This document shows, one piece after another, positions 26,332 to 35,908 of a stretch of 64,000 nucleotides of DNA. Made by a program: the position numbers and the translations under genes. Position 1 is the stretch's first letter. Each line of letters begins with the position of its first letter. The stretch comes from Dielma fastidiosa (GTDB taxonomy: Bacteria > Bacillota_I > Bacilli_A > Erysipelotrichales > Erysipelotrichaceae). The notes below the pieces were generated by a model. That model did not search any database. It was not told the origin of the DNA and saw only the letters and a list, made by a program, of their open reading frames with translations. The stretch covers positions 86,899 through 150,898 of the forward strand of contig NZ_HE578928.1 of assembly GCF_000313565.1 (NCBI RefSeq), written 5' to 3'.

Positions 26332-27153
26332 ATGAAAAAAATACTAATAAGTTTTTTATTGATGGCAATGATAGCGGGATGTGTGCAAACACCGCCGGAG
26401 GCAGAGAAGCCAGAAGAAGCGCCGGTTGTTGAACAGCCTGAAAAACCTGTGGAACAGGAGAAGCCGGAAGAAACTAAGTATGTTAAGAAAATCGATGAGA
26501 CAAAAGATTGGGTGTACATTAATGACATTCATACTTCAGATATGGATTTTGCATATCTTGATATGAAACAGACAATACTTGATTCAGAATTTACATCAGG
26601 TAATGAACTGGAAAACTGGTTCAATACAATCGTAACATATACACCCGAAATTCAAGATTTTACGATTAATATGGACAGCATTGATGCAGAAAATATCAAC
26701 CGTTGGATTCAGGAACAAGTGCGATCAAAACTTGCTGATCCTAAATCTAGGGGTGAACATGTATTTAAAGCAAAAGCATTTGAAAACGAGGAAATCTTAT
26801 CCGTTTTAATTCGTTCATGCTTATTTCTCCCTGGTTCAGGTTGGACCAGCGATACCTATATCTATAATTTTGACTTATTCTCTGGTAAAACACTGACAAA
26901 TGAAGAACTTTTAGAGAAAGTGCTTCTGGACAATTTACAAGTAAAAGAATTATTAAAACGTACTTTTGATGAAAATTATGAAATAGCTTGTGATTATCCT
27001 GTTAATCTAACATCCTGTTACTACTGGCAAGATTTTGATGTAAATGATATTAATTATAATTATATCTTTATGGTTGATAATCAGTTGAATATTCTATGGT
27101 CATGTAGTGATGAACAAGGCTACGAATATTATAAACAATTTTCAATAAAATAG
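26332..27153 (+). CDS. Tandem-family lipoprotein, copy 2
   Basis: This 273-residue protein starts at the ATG at 26332 after GAGGTGG. It has lipobox IAGC, the same Pro/Glu linker and KIDETKDWVYI, then a domain with YNFDLFSGKTLTNEELL. Nucleotide identity to copy 1 is high through the first 190 bases and then falls off sharply. It likely arose by duplication 46 bases downstream of copy 1. Confidence 0.78.
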   Translation: MKKILISFLLMAMIAGCVQTPPEAEKPEEAPVVEQPEKPVEQEKPEETKYVKKIDETKDWVYINDIHTSDMDFAYLDMKQTILDSEFTSGNELENWFNTIVTYTPEIQDFTINMDSIDAENINRWIQEQVRSKLADPKSRGEHVFKAKAFENEEILSVLIRSCLFLPGSGWTSDTYIYNFDLFSGKTLTNEELLEKVLLDNLQVKELLKRTFDENYEIACDYPVNLTSCYYWQDFDVNDINYNYIFMVDNQLNILWSCSDEQGYEYYKQFSIK

Positions 27154-27244
27154 ATGCGTTTCAAAGGGAAAATGTTTAAAACGCCAACTTCTAAAAATAG
27201 CTCACCCACTTAGTTTTGTGGGAATCTTATATAAGTATAAAAAT

Positions 27245-27370
27245 CGTATACTTTTATACATGAGGTAGGAAAGGATGAAAAATACAAAACCAGTTAATTT
27301 GTATAAAGTCATTTTTATGAAGAAAGCCAACAAGATTATCCTTATGCTGCAACCGAAACAGGCCTTATAA
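27245..27370 (+). pseudogene. Remnant of a lipoprotein gene 5' end
   Basis: The upstream segment ATCGTATACTT and the GAGGTAGGAAAGG-ATGAAAAA start region (ATG at 27275) repeat the start region of copy 1, but the reading frame ends after 31 codons with no signal peptide. It looks like a decayed duplicate. Confidence 0.45.
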
Positions 27371-27395
27371 TTAAGTCTTAATAAATGGTGGAAAT

Positions 27396-28086
27396 ATGAA
27401 AAAAATAATAACAATCTTATTAATGATGGCAATGATCGCAGGGTGTGTGCAAGCCCCATCAAAAGCAAAACATGAATATGTTAAGAAAATTGATGAAACA
27501 AAAGATTGGGTTTATTATGAAGATGAAGATGATGAGAAATACTATGATTATTCAGAAGCAACATTAGAAGAATGGTTGAACGTGTATTGTGAAAGAGACA
27601 AACAAGGTTATCCTATCTTTTTAAATATTGATAGTGAGGATGCTGATGAATACAACAATCCTTCACCACCATTAGACAAAGATGGCAACCCTGTTACGAG
27701 ATCCGGAGTGTATAACTGGCGAGAAAGCACTATCTGGCGGATATTATCTTTGGGGAACAAGAACATTTAGTTTATTCGATGGCAGAGAGATTACTAATTC
27801 TGAATTATTAGAAAACTTCGGACTTACAATGGAAAGCGCATCAAAAATAGCTGAAGCAGAAGTAATAAAAAGAGGTTGTATATCAGATAGTACAGTAGAA
27901 TATGAATGTCTTTATGACACAGAGAAAATCGCAATACCACTTAATGATAATTATTCAGTTTCTCTTGATGATGGCAGTCTTTTGTTTGTGGATGAAAATA
28001 ATCATTTGAATGTGATTCTCAATCTTAAAGTATCAGGTCAAGGACAAAACCCCGATCTCAAAATCATTATTAATTTAAGTGAATGA
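27396..28086 (+). pseudogene. Tandem-family lipoprotein, copy 3, broken
   Basis: The first part (124 codons) has lipobox IAGC, a shortened linker and KIDETKDWVYY. It stops at about 27770 after reading out of frame. The matching downstream part (SLFDGREITNSELLENFGL) is in the next frame up to 28086. The distance between the conserved blocks is also shorter than in copies 1 and 2, so a deletion of a length not divisible by three is likely, rather than one sequencing slip. Confidence 0.75.
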
Positions 28087-28128
28087 CTAAGTTAAATAAT
28101 GCTATATTTTTCTAATCCCCATTCAAAA

Positions 28129-28166
28129 AGCAGTGAAACAAATACCCACGTATCTATTTCACTGCT
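28129..28166 (-). terminator. Terminator of the amidase gene
   Basis: AGCAGTGAAA pairs with TTTCACTGCT. On the minus strand it is followed by TTTTTGAAT. Confidence 0.75.
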
Positions 28167-28186
28167 CCTTATTTATTAAAGACTTA

Positions 28187-29488
28187 TTAACCCTGCCAAA
28201 GCGGTGAACGATAAATACCATAAGAATTGATCCAGCAGCCATCTACTGACTGATTATAGACCATCTTACCTTCACCATCGACATAATACCAGCGACCTTC
28301 AGTGGTTGCAATCCATAGATTTGTTCCCATGCGCCCTTTGCCATCCATATAGAACCAGTTGACACCGGAAGCAATCCATTTAGAAACCGCCATTGTGCCA
28401 TCTTCATTGTAATAATACCAATAACCATCAACAGCCTGATACCAGCCAACTACCGGTGATTCAGGAATAATCAGGTCATCATAAGCTTCTTGAATTTTTG
28501 TCAGGAATTCATCCCAGCGATCCTCGCCGATAATAACATTCGGACAATTTTTTCCTGACCAGTCACGGTGCATTTTTACAGCGTCAATATCAAGATGCAG
28601 ATCCGCAAGCAGATGAGCTACTAACTGTACTGTATTGTCAAAAGCCTTGTTGAAATCACCATCACTGTTTTCACAGATTTCAATAGCAATTGAATCACCA
28701 TTACCCGTAGACATACCGTCACCTGCATGATATGCAATCTCATTCAATGGCATACTTTGAATAATCTGATGATCATCGACAGTAAAATGCCATGAAGATA
28801 CGGTCTTGTTGTTCGGATTACTCTGCAGATCAGCATGACGCTGAGCATCTGAACCTTCATTTTTATTCGCTGTGTTATGTATCGTAATATACTTAGGAAT
28901 CATTGTATAGCCTGGCCGGCGATTATCTGAATAATTGATAATCTGCGTTTTATAAGCTACACCTTCGATTTCAGGATCTGCATATTCGCCAATCGTGTTA
29001 TCAAAAACAGCCTGACCTAATTCAGCTTCAAACCATCCCTGATATGTTCCATCATCAACATACAGCCAGTCAAAGGCTTTTTTAGTAATCTTATACTGAC
29101 CCTGCGGTAAAGTAGTGCCATTTTTATACTCATCCTCATCAAAAGGATCAGAATACAGTTCTTTATCCATATACAAGGTCAGGGAATCATTGTTCATATC
29201 GACAATTTCCTTTACTTCTACATATGGATACTTATAAAGCCACTGTTCCTCACCATCAGCTTCTACTTTATAAAAGTTGTTATGTCTTTCATAAGACATA
29301 TAAACACCAGTCTCAAGCTCAGATGTTTTATCACTGTCCAGATCCGCGTCCTTATTCAATTCAGCCGGTTCACTGACATTAATGATCCAAACACCCTCCC
29401 GCTGATACTCCTCGGCTTTTATTGGCTGCACTGTGAAAGAAAATACACATGTCAGACACAATAAAAGAATACAAAATCTTTTCTTCAT
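28187..29488 (-). CDS. N-acetylmuramoyl-L-alanine amidase with choline-binding-type repeats
   Basis: This 433-residue secreted protein has a signal peptide (residues 1-25), SH3-like segments to about 170, then an Amidase_2 domain with zinc ligands in TIHNTA, ...YHAGDG and HRDWSGKNCP. C-terminal repeats of the GWYQAVDGYWYYYNEDGTMA kind follow, rich in Trp/Tyr/Gly. It would cut the amide between MurNAc and L-Ala in peptidoglycan. The repeats are the type that bind choline on teichoic acids, which fits the phosphocholine operon at 13958-18062. It is released or surface-bound. Confidence 0.9.
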   Translation of the reverse strand: MKKRFCILLLCLTCVFSFTVQPIKAEEYQREGVWIINVSEPAELNKDADLDSDKTSELETGVYMSYERHNNFYKVEADGEEQWLYKYPYVEVKEIVDMNNDSLTLYMDKELYSDPFDEDEYKNGTTLPQGQYKITKKAFDWLYVDDGTYQGWFEAELGQAVFDNTIGEYADPEIEGVAYKTQIINYSDNRRPGYTMIPKYITIHNTANKNEGSDAQRHADLQSNPNNKTVSSWHFTVDDHQIIQSMPLNEIAYHAGDGMSTGNGDSIAIEICENSDGDFNKAFDNTVQLVAHLLADLHLDIDAVKMHRDWSGKNCPNVIIGEDRWDEFLTKIQEAYDDLIIPESPVVGWYQAVDGYWYYYNEDGTMAVSKWIASGVNWFYMDGKGRMGTNLWIATTEGRWYYVDGEGKMVYNQSVDGCWINSYGIYRSPLWQG

Positions 29489-29728
29489 TTTTCTGCCTCC
29501 CTAGTTATAAAGTTTAACACGAAATATGTAGAAAAAAATGTTATTTTTTGTGATTAGGGAATACTGGTAATTTTTAACATTTCATAGCACAAACAATTCT
29601 GAATTACAATTATTTTATTAAAAAACTTATCTGATATAATATTTCTGGAAAGATCAAAGCAAATGCTAAGATCATTACATTCATAATGTTTGATTCAATG
29701 TTATTGTATATGCAGGAGGAACAGGAAT
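29489..29728 (+). other. Intergenic region with likely promoters
   Basis: This divergent intergenic region contains TATAAT near 29635, a likely -10 for the small gene at 29729. Nothing else was recognised. Confidence 0.4.
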
Positions 29729-29926
29729 ATGCAAAATAAAGAAGAATTGATCAACTTACTTAACTGCTTACGTCAGGGTATCGATGAAGGCGAACTTCAT
29801 CAATTAAAGGAAAGGGAGTCACGCTTGATTTCTCAGGCATGTCATTGTGGATTCATTGAAAGTGATCTTCAGCTTACACCGATTGGTTTAAATTATCTGC
29901 AGAATAATTCAGCTTGCTTCAATTAA
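29729..29926 (+). CDS. Small hypothetical protein
   Basis: This 65-residue protein starts at the ATG at 29729 after AGGAGGAACAGGA. An upstream in-frame start would add 13 cysteine-rich residues and is less likely. It is helical and charged (LLNCLRQGIDEGELHQLKERE), and LTPIGLNYL near the end resembles the wing of a winged helix. It has its own promoter and a strong terminator. Function unknown. Confidence 0.65.
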   Translation: MQNKEELINLLNCLRQGIDEGELHQLKERESRLISQACHCGFIESDLQLTPIGLNYLQNNSACFN

Positions 29927-29934
29927 TTACCAAG

Positions 29935-29992
29935 AAAAGACTATGATTCTTAAGAGTGATGTGTAATTTCACTTTTAATGTCATAGTCTTTT
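29935..29992. terminator. Two-part bidirectional terminator
   Basis: AAAAGACTATGA (29935-29946) pairs perfectly with TCATAGTCTTTT (29981-29992), and an inner AGTGA/TCACT pairing extends the stem. It serves both the small gene and the convergent NERD gene. Confidence 0.85.
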
Positions 29993-30004
29993 TTCAGATA
30001 TTAG

Positions 30005-30895
30005 CTATTTATCCAGCTTCTCCATATATCTGCATGAAGGAAAATTTGAACAGCCATAAAATTGTTCTCCTGCATGGACACCTTTTTTAGAAGTCCTAAT
30101 TATCAAACTGCTGCCGCAGCGCGGACATATATGTTCTGTTTTATATGATTTCTCCTTAGATGTTTCATAATAGGTCTTACGAATCGTTTCGACGTGTGCT
30201 TTTTTTACCTCATCACTAACCTGCGTTTGGGCAATTAGCAAGTTATAAATCCAATCAATTTGCTGATGAGTCAAACATACTCCTGATATACTTGCATTAT
30301 GTGATACGGATCGCAGTAAATTATACCGATTAACCACATAATGCTCTTGACTGGTTAAGGTTACATTTTTTAATTCACACCGATCACTAAATACAATGTA
30401 TGAGTAAAAAGGATATTCATCACCTTCGTTAAGATAGGCTTTAAGCCATTTTATATGCCCCTTATTCTGCATGATTGGATTGAAAAAATATGATTTCTTT
30501 GAGCGGTTGCGCCCTGATGGCAGTGTCTGCGTCCATTGCTTCTGATTTTCCGTTCCAAAGATCCAGCCGCTGTAATTCTTCGATTCAAAGACATAGATTC
30601 CTGATTCATGAAGCATGATTACGTCAATTTCCGTATCTGTTCCTGCTTCCTTGGGTACATAGCAATTAAACAGAAATCTTTTATATCCTTTCAATGGGGA
30701 AAGATACTTAAACGTATAATACTCACCTAGACGTCCGGTATCATTAAATAGTTTATAATAAGGAAAATGTGTAGCCTGATAATACTCCGTTTTTTGATAA
30801 TTGTGCTTTAGTATTAAATATATTAACAGCATTCCAAACAAAATCACAAACAATATAGTAAACGAAAATACGTTTAATTTATTTATCCCCAACAT
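30005..30895 (-). CDS. NERD-domain protein with zinc ribbon
   Basis: This 296-residue protein has one N-terminal membrane helix (residues 12-32), a NERD (nuclease-related) domain at about 50-165 (GRLGEYYTFKYL, TEIDVIML, GIYVFESKNYSGW) and a C-terminal topoisomerase-type zinc ribbon (CPRCGSSLIIR...CSNFPSCRYMEKL). The D-x(n)-E-x-K motif supports a nuclease-like fold. The target is unknown. AAGGGGGAAA precedes the ATG. Confidence 0.85.
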   Translation of the reverse strand: MLGINKLNVFSFTILFVILFGMLLIYLILKHNYQKTEYYQATHFPYYKLFNDTGRLGEYYTFKYLSPLKGYKRFLFNCYVPKEAGTDTEIDVIMLHESGIYVFESKNYSGWIFGTENQKQWTQTLPSGRNRSKKSYFFNPIMQNKGHIKWLKAYLNEGDEYPFYSYIVFSDRCELKNVTLTSQEHYVVNRYNLLRSVSHNASISGVCLTHQQIDWIYNLLIAQTQVSDEVKKAHVETIRKTYYETSKEKSYKTEHICPRCGSSLIIRTSKKGVHAGEQFYGCSNFPSCRYMEKLDK

Positions 30896-30967
30896 ATCTA
30901 ATTTCCCCCTTAGTTGTTTTTATTGGATTCTTTAAATTATTCCTGCCAGCATCCACTGAAAATATGT

Positions 30968-32554
30968 TTACCCTTCATTTTCTGACAGCATTTCTGCATA
31001 TTGAACCAGTTCTTCATCGCTCAGCGATAATTGATGCTGCCATCCCATTAAAACATGACGGGCATTGAGATGTCTGCCTGACTCTGAATAATATCGGTCA
31101 TTGAGACAGTCACCAACCGGCAAACCACTTATAAAATCAAGCGAACATACTGCTTGTTGAGGATCGTTGGCATCAACTCCCTCCCCATATTCTGAACCAA
31201 GCCGCAGCTGCGCGTAGCTCTCATCCTGCTGTATCTTAAATATTAAATCCTTTGCCTGATAGCTGATAATAAGCTTGCCATAAATAGGATCAGTAACTGA
31301 TGCCGTATAAGTAAACCCATCTTTTGTATAGCCAAGCTGTATAAGATAGCTGTCAAGATCTGTAACGTTACCCAGCATCGGTTTATCCGCAGTGTTTTCA
31401 GGATAAAGTTCAGACAGCTGCTCAGTGAAACGCTTTTCCTTTTCATTGATTAAGAAAGCTCTGACATCACTCATCGTCAGCTCCATGGCATTAAATAACT
31501 CATCAATCTGGGTTCTTAAATCAAGATACTTTGCTTTAGCTTCATCAAGCGTACAGCCCTCACTATCTTGAGCATTCAAAAAATAAGTACAGCTGACATC
31601 CTCACCCATATCAAACTGCGATGTATCTGAAAGCAGGTTATAACTACTGATATGCTCATCATCGATAAACTGAATCGTTGTTTCATTGATGATACCTTTA
31701 GGCGTTGATTCACGGGTAAATTCATGGGTTTCTTCATCATAAATAAAGCCATTAATTTCAAGCTGGGCGCCGACACCGCTATCAAAAACAGTGCTTTGCC
31801 GATAGGCAGGATTCTTTACCTGAACTGTTTTCAGCATATATTCTGAAAGCTGCTTTGATAAGACAGCATCCTGAAAATCAAAGCTTACCCATTCATCATT
31901 TAGGCCGATAAAGCGTCCCTCTTCATTCATGGACAGGCATAGCAGAATTGTTGAGTTAGAAAGCGTCGTTAATTGTATATAATCAGTAATTTCCTTTGGC
32001 TTTTCCGCTTTTTTCCCAAATGCAAGCATTCTTAGATAAAGCTGGAAATCATCCAACGCCTCATCCTTTAACTGGTCGGCTTTACACATTGCTTCCTCGC
32101 ACGGTTGAAAAAGTACAGCCTTTTTTAATGGTTCAGCAAAAGCATCAGATAAAAAAGCTGATATCTCTGTATATTCAATATGCTTAGCATCTGCTGCCGC
32201 CAATTTCATGAAGGAAGCCTGATCCCATTTTGCACAAGCTTGTGCGCAGATCTGTTCTTCACTAAACGTAAAACGCTCACTGCTGTTATCCGCGTATACT
32301 ATTACCACAAAGTTTTCTTTTTCCGTTCTCTTTTCATCAGCAGCTGATAAATCTTTAAGATATTCAAGCAAGTTATGAATCTGCTTGGGATTGCGAATAA
32401 TCTGTGCTGAATCTGCATCGCTGACAATGATTTTTTCAATGTCTGACGATGATGCTTTATCAAACAGCGTTGTTTTCTGCAGCGGTTCTTCTTTTATTGG
32501 CTGCTGGCAGCCGGCAAGCAAGAAACATAACAGTACAAGCAAATATTTCTTCAT
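30968..32554 (-). CDS. Large lipoprotein, unknown
   Basis: This 528-residue protein has signal peptide and lipobox LAGC at residues 13-16. The rest is mixed alpha/beta with no domain I recognise; acidic patches (DDFQLYLRM, EKRTEKENF) are seen. Its ATG overlaps the ABC-F stop (TGATG), so the two are co-translated, although a functional link is not obvious. A role outside the membrane is likely. Confidence 0.7.
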   Translation of the reverse strand: MKKYLLVLLCFLLAGCQQPIKEEPLQKTTLFDKASSSDIEKIIVSDADSAQIIRNPKQIHNLLEYLKDLSAADEKRTEKENFVVIVYADNSSERFTFSEEQICAQACAKWDQASFMKLAAADAKHIEYTEISAFLSDAFAEPLKKAVLFQPCEEAMCKADQLKDEALDDFQLYLRMLAFGKKAEKPKEITDYIQLTTLSNSTILLCLSMNEEGRFIGLNDEWVSFDFQDAVLSKQLSEYMLKTVQVKNPAYRQSTVFDSGVGAQLEINGFIYDEETHEFTRESTPKGIINETTIQFIDDEHISSYNLLSDTSQFDMGEDVSCTYFLNAQDSEGCTLDEAKAKYLDLRTQIDELFNAMELTMSDVRAFLINEKEKRFTEQLSELYPENTADKPMLGNVTDLDSYLIQLGYTKDGFTYTASVTDPIYGKLIISYQAKDLIFKIQQDESYAQLRLGSEYGEGVDANDPQQAVCSLDFISGLPVGDCLNDRYYSESGRHLNARHVLMGWQHQLSLSDEELVQYAEMLSENEG

Positions 32555-34323
32555 CAGAATTTACCTTGTTTAAAGTCTTGGATCTTCTGGTAAAGATCGT
32601 TCAGATAAAGCCATCTTTCTTCGGTTTCTGCCTGTAAAGCCTCAACGCTGTCTCTTTTTTGACTTAATGTCTGAAGCATTGCGAAATCATTTGCATGCTC
32701 AGCAATTTCTTCATCAATCTGTTTCAGTTCCTCACCAATTTCCTCAAGCCGCTGGTCAATGCCTTCAAATTCTTTTTTCTCTTTGCTGGTCATCTGTGGA
32801 ATAGCACTTCTAACCCGCACACCCTTTTCCTTTTCTTTCTTTTCTAAAGGCTGCCGCTTCTCTTCATAATCAGTGTAACCGCCAGGATATGAGCGTATAC
32901 TGCCATTTTCAAAGGCAAAAATCTTATCGACAACCTTATCAAGGAAATAGCGGTCATGACTGATCGTAATCAATGCACCGTTAAAGGTTTCCAGAAATTC
33001 TTCAAGGATGGTCAGCGTTTCAATATCAAGATCATTGGTCGGTTCATCAAAAAACAGTACATTTGGTTTAGCCATCAAAATACTCAATAAATATAACCGT
33101 CGTTTTTCACCGCCGGATAAGCGGCTGACTTGACTCCACTGTGCTTTCGCGTCAAACAAAAATTTCTCACACATCTGAGAAGCTGTACAGATACCCTCAG
33201 TTGTTTCAATTGAATCTGAGATATCAGTAATAATATCAATAACACGTTTCTGTGGATCTAATTCCTCACTCATTTGAGAAAAATAACCAATGCGCACCGT
33301 TTCACCAATCGTAATTGTTCCACAATCAGGCTGAAGTCTGCCAGCTAACAGATTCAGCAGTGTAGATTTACCGCTGCCATTAGGTCCCACAATACCAATA
33401 CGGTCATTGCGCAGCAGATTGTAACTAAAATCCTGAAACAGCACCTTGCCGTCAAAGGCTTTTGAAAGACCCTCAATCTCAATCGTTTTCTTACCCAGTC
33501 TTGATTCAACGGTATTTAATGATACATTGCTTTTCTGCTGAGGGCCGCTTTGCTCATTCAGCTTATTAAAACGTTCAATACGTTCACGGCTCTTTGTCGA
33601 TCTGGCAAGTGCGCCCCTCGATATCCATTCCGATTCTTTACGCAGGATGGTCTGTCTCTTGCGTTCACTGGCCAATGCCATTTCTTCCTGCTGAGCTTTT
33701 AGTTTTAAATAATTAGCATAGCCGCCGGTAAAGGTTGAACATTGACCATGGTCTAATTCAATAATGCGGTTGCATACACGATCAAGAAAATACCGGTCAT
33801 GGGTTACCATAAGAATATTGCCGTTATATTGTGCCAGCCGCTTTTCTAACCATGTTACCATTTCTGCGTCCAAGTGGTTCGTCGGCTCGTCAAGAAGCAG
33901 ACAGTCACTCTCACGCATCAGCACACAGGCCAGTGCCACCCGTTTCAGCTGACCGCCGCTCAAGGTTGCGATGCTCTGATTCAGATCAACAATTCCCAGC
34001 TTAGTAAGAATTGCTTTTACTTCATACTCCTGATGATCATCCTTTTTGGCATCTAAGCCTTCATGAACAACCTCAAAAATAGATTTATACCGGTCAAGCT
34101 CAGGATTTTGGGGCAGATATAATATTTTCTTGCCGCTGCTTTTGAGAATCGTACCGCTCTCACTTGGCTCCTTATCTGCCAATATTTTTAATAAGGTAGA
34201 CTTTCCAGTACCATTCACACCGATGATACCAATCTTATCTTTATCATTGACATTTAGTGAAACATCTTTCAGAATCACTTTCTCATTAAATGTTTTATTT
34301 AGCTTATCTATTGAAATCAGCAA
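32554..34323 (-). CDS. ABC-F family ATPase
   Basis: This 589-residue protein has two ABC domains without membrane segments. The first has GVNGTGKST and LSGGQLKR, the second GPNGSGKST and LSGGEKRR. A linker with charged helices lies between, and a C-terminal coiled coil (residues 520-589) follows. This matches the ABC-F class that acts on ribosomes (Uup-like) rather than in transport. It begins with TTG at 34323 after GAGGTGATT, an unusual start that fits the family N-terminus LISIDKLNKTF. Confidence 0.9.
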   Translation of the reverse strand: MLISIDKLNKTFNEKVILKDVSLNVNDKDKIGIIGVNGTGKSTLLKILADKEPSESGTILKSSGKKILYLPQNPELDRYKSIFEVVHEGLDAKKDDHQEYEVKAILTKLGIVDLNQSIATLSGGQLKRVALACVLMRESDCLLLDEPTNHLDAEMVTWLEKRLAQYNGNILMVTHDRYFLDRVCNRIIELDHGQCSTFTGGYANYLKLKAQQEEMALASERKRQTILRKESEWISRGALARSTKSRERIERFNKLNEQSGPQQKSNVSLNTVESRLGKKTIEIEGLSKAFDGKVLFQDFSYNLLRNDRIGIVGPNGSGKSTLLNLLAGRLQPDCGTITIGETVRIGYFSQMSEELDPQKRVIDIITDISDSIETTEGICTASQMCEKFLFDAKAQWSQVSRLSGGEKRRLYLLSILMAKPNVLFFDEPTNDLDIETLTILEEFLETFNGALITISHDRYFLDKVVDKIFAFENGSIRSYPGGYTDYEEKRQPLEKKEKEKGVRVRSAIPQMTSKEKKEFEGIDQRLEEIGEELKQIDEEIAEHANDFAMLQTLSQKRDSVEALQAETEERWLYLNDLYQKIQDFKQGKF

Positions 34324-34478
34324 TTAAATCACCTCTTCCAAGCTAGTATACCATAAACCGGTCATGCTTTGAAAGAAAGGGAAGACGCGGTGAATTAAAT
34401 TGTAAATATTTCATTAAAAGTAACAATTTCATCTTATTTTTTGATATGATTATGGAGAAATGAAGGAGAGCTGAATCT

Positions 34479-35768
34479 ATGTTTACTAAAATACTTACAA
34501 AATTGGGCTATACAAAAGAAGAAACCAGCTGGGTTCTCTATGATATCGGTAATTCCGCACAGGTATTAACGACGATGACGGTATTATTTCCATTGCTGAT
34601 TGCTTCTATCACACCGGGTGACAGCACGGTTTATGTCGGCTGGGCAAATGCTGCCTATGCTTTAATTCTTGCTTTTTTATCACCTATTCTGGGGACGATT
34701 GCTGATTATAAAGGGAAAAAGAAACGCTTCTTTAAATTTTTCCTCTATCTTGGTATCATTACTGGTTTTCTGTTAGCCATGCCGTTCTTTGACTGGCGCG
34801 CCTGTGTTATTCTATATGTTCTGGCAATGATCGGTTATACTGGTGCTAATATTTTCTATGATGCTTTTCTGGTTGACGTTACGACAGATGAGCGCACTCA
34901 CACTGTTTCGGCTGCCGGTTATGCATGGGGATATATCGGTTCAGTTCTGCCTTTTATCGTTTTCATTATCCCTTTCGCATTAGTTACTTTATTCGGCGGT
35001 GAGCTTGGTTATATCATGATCGGCGGATTTAAACTGACAAATCGTCTGGCAATTACAATATCCATGGTTTGTGCAGTTGCTTGGTGGTTTGCGTATTCAA
35101 GACCCATCATCCGCAATGTGCATCAAATTCATTATCACGAAGAAGTACCGCATGTTGTAAGAGAGAGCTTTAAGCGTTTATTTGCTACTTTTAAAAATCT
35201 AAGTAAAAATCGTAACGTATTCCTGTTCTGCCTCGCCTATTTTTTCTATATTGATGCGGTTAACACTGTTATCTCAATGGCTATTTCATTAGCTACGGAT
35301 ATGGGCATTGATCAGATTGTCTCATTGGGAGTTGTCATATTCATCAATATTATCGCCTGTCCAGGTTCAATTATCTTCGGCCGGCTGGCGACTCGATTCG
35401 GCGGTAAAAAAATGATTCTGACAGCTATCATGGGTTATCTGGTAATTGTACTGGTTGGCAGCCAGCTCTCTAAAAATGCGAACCTGATCTGGGTCGTAGG
35501 CTTCTTAGTCGGCATGTTTCAAGGCGGTATACAAGCCGTATCCCGCTCATATTATGCTTTGCTTATTCCTGAGAAGGATGATGCCAATGAATACTTTGGC
35601 TTCTTTGAAATCTTCTCTAAATTCGCTGCAATCATCGGGCCGGTTATTATCAGCGTATTAACAATGGTTACCGGTAAACCAGAAATTGCTATTCTCGGTC
35701 TGATTCCATTGATGGTTTTAGGTACAATCTTCTTATTAATGGTAAAGGATCACGAAGTTAAAGCATAA
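34479..35768 (+). CDS. UMF1/Atg22-like MFS transporter
   Basis: This 429-residue, 12-helix protein begins SWVLYDIGNSAQ, the typical UMF1-family start, and contains LSPILGTIADYKGKKKRF as the MFS loop. UMF1 proteins relate to the yeast vacuolar amino acid effluxer Atg22. The bacterial substrate is unknown, with amino acids or sugars possible. GAAGGAGAG lies before the ATG, and it is a single-gene unit with its own terminator. Confidence 0.88.
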   Translation: MFTKILTKLGYTKEETSWVLYDIGNSAQVLTTMTVLFPLLIASITPGDSTVYVGWANAAYALILAFLSPILGTIADYKGKKKRFFKFFLYLGIITGFLLAMPFFDWRACVILYVLAMIGYTGANIFYDAFLVDVTTDERTHTVSAAGYAWGYIGSVLPFIVFIIPFALVTLFGGELGYIMIGGFKLTNRLAITISMVCAVAWWFAYSRPIIRNVHQIHYHEEVPHVVRESFKRLFATFKNLSKNRNVFLFCLAYFFYIDAVNTVISMAISLATDMGIDQIVSLGVVIFINIIACPGSIIFGRLATRFGGKKMILTAIMGYLVIVLVGSQLSKNANLIWVVGFLVGMFQGGIQAVSRSYYALLIPEKDDANEYFGFFEIFSKFAAIIGPVIISVLTMVTGKPEIAILGLIPLMVLGTIFLLMVKDHEVKA

Positions 35769-35777
35769 AATTTCAAT

Positions 35778-35826
35778 AAGCTGCGGCAAGTAAGAGAAAA
35801 TAAAATATCTCTGAAAGTCGCAGCTT
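35778..35826 (+). terminator. Terminator of the UMF1 gene
   Basis: AAGCTGCG pairs with CGCAGCTT with an inner AGAGA/TCTCT stem, then TTATTATTAT. Confidence 0.7.
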
Positions 35827-35908
35827 TATTATTATATTTGGCAATTTTTTTCTATGTGCATTTAGGTCTCTTTGTAATTCTTTACTTCCTGCTAAATTTA
35901 TACCATGG

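Noticed and set aside
27396-28086. Copy 3 lipoprotein treated as two separate small genes
   Set aside because: The two frames match successive parts of copies 1 and 2, and the second lacks a ribosome site and a signal peptide. One broken gene fits better.
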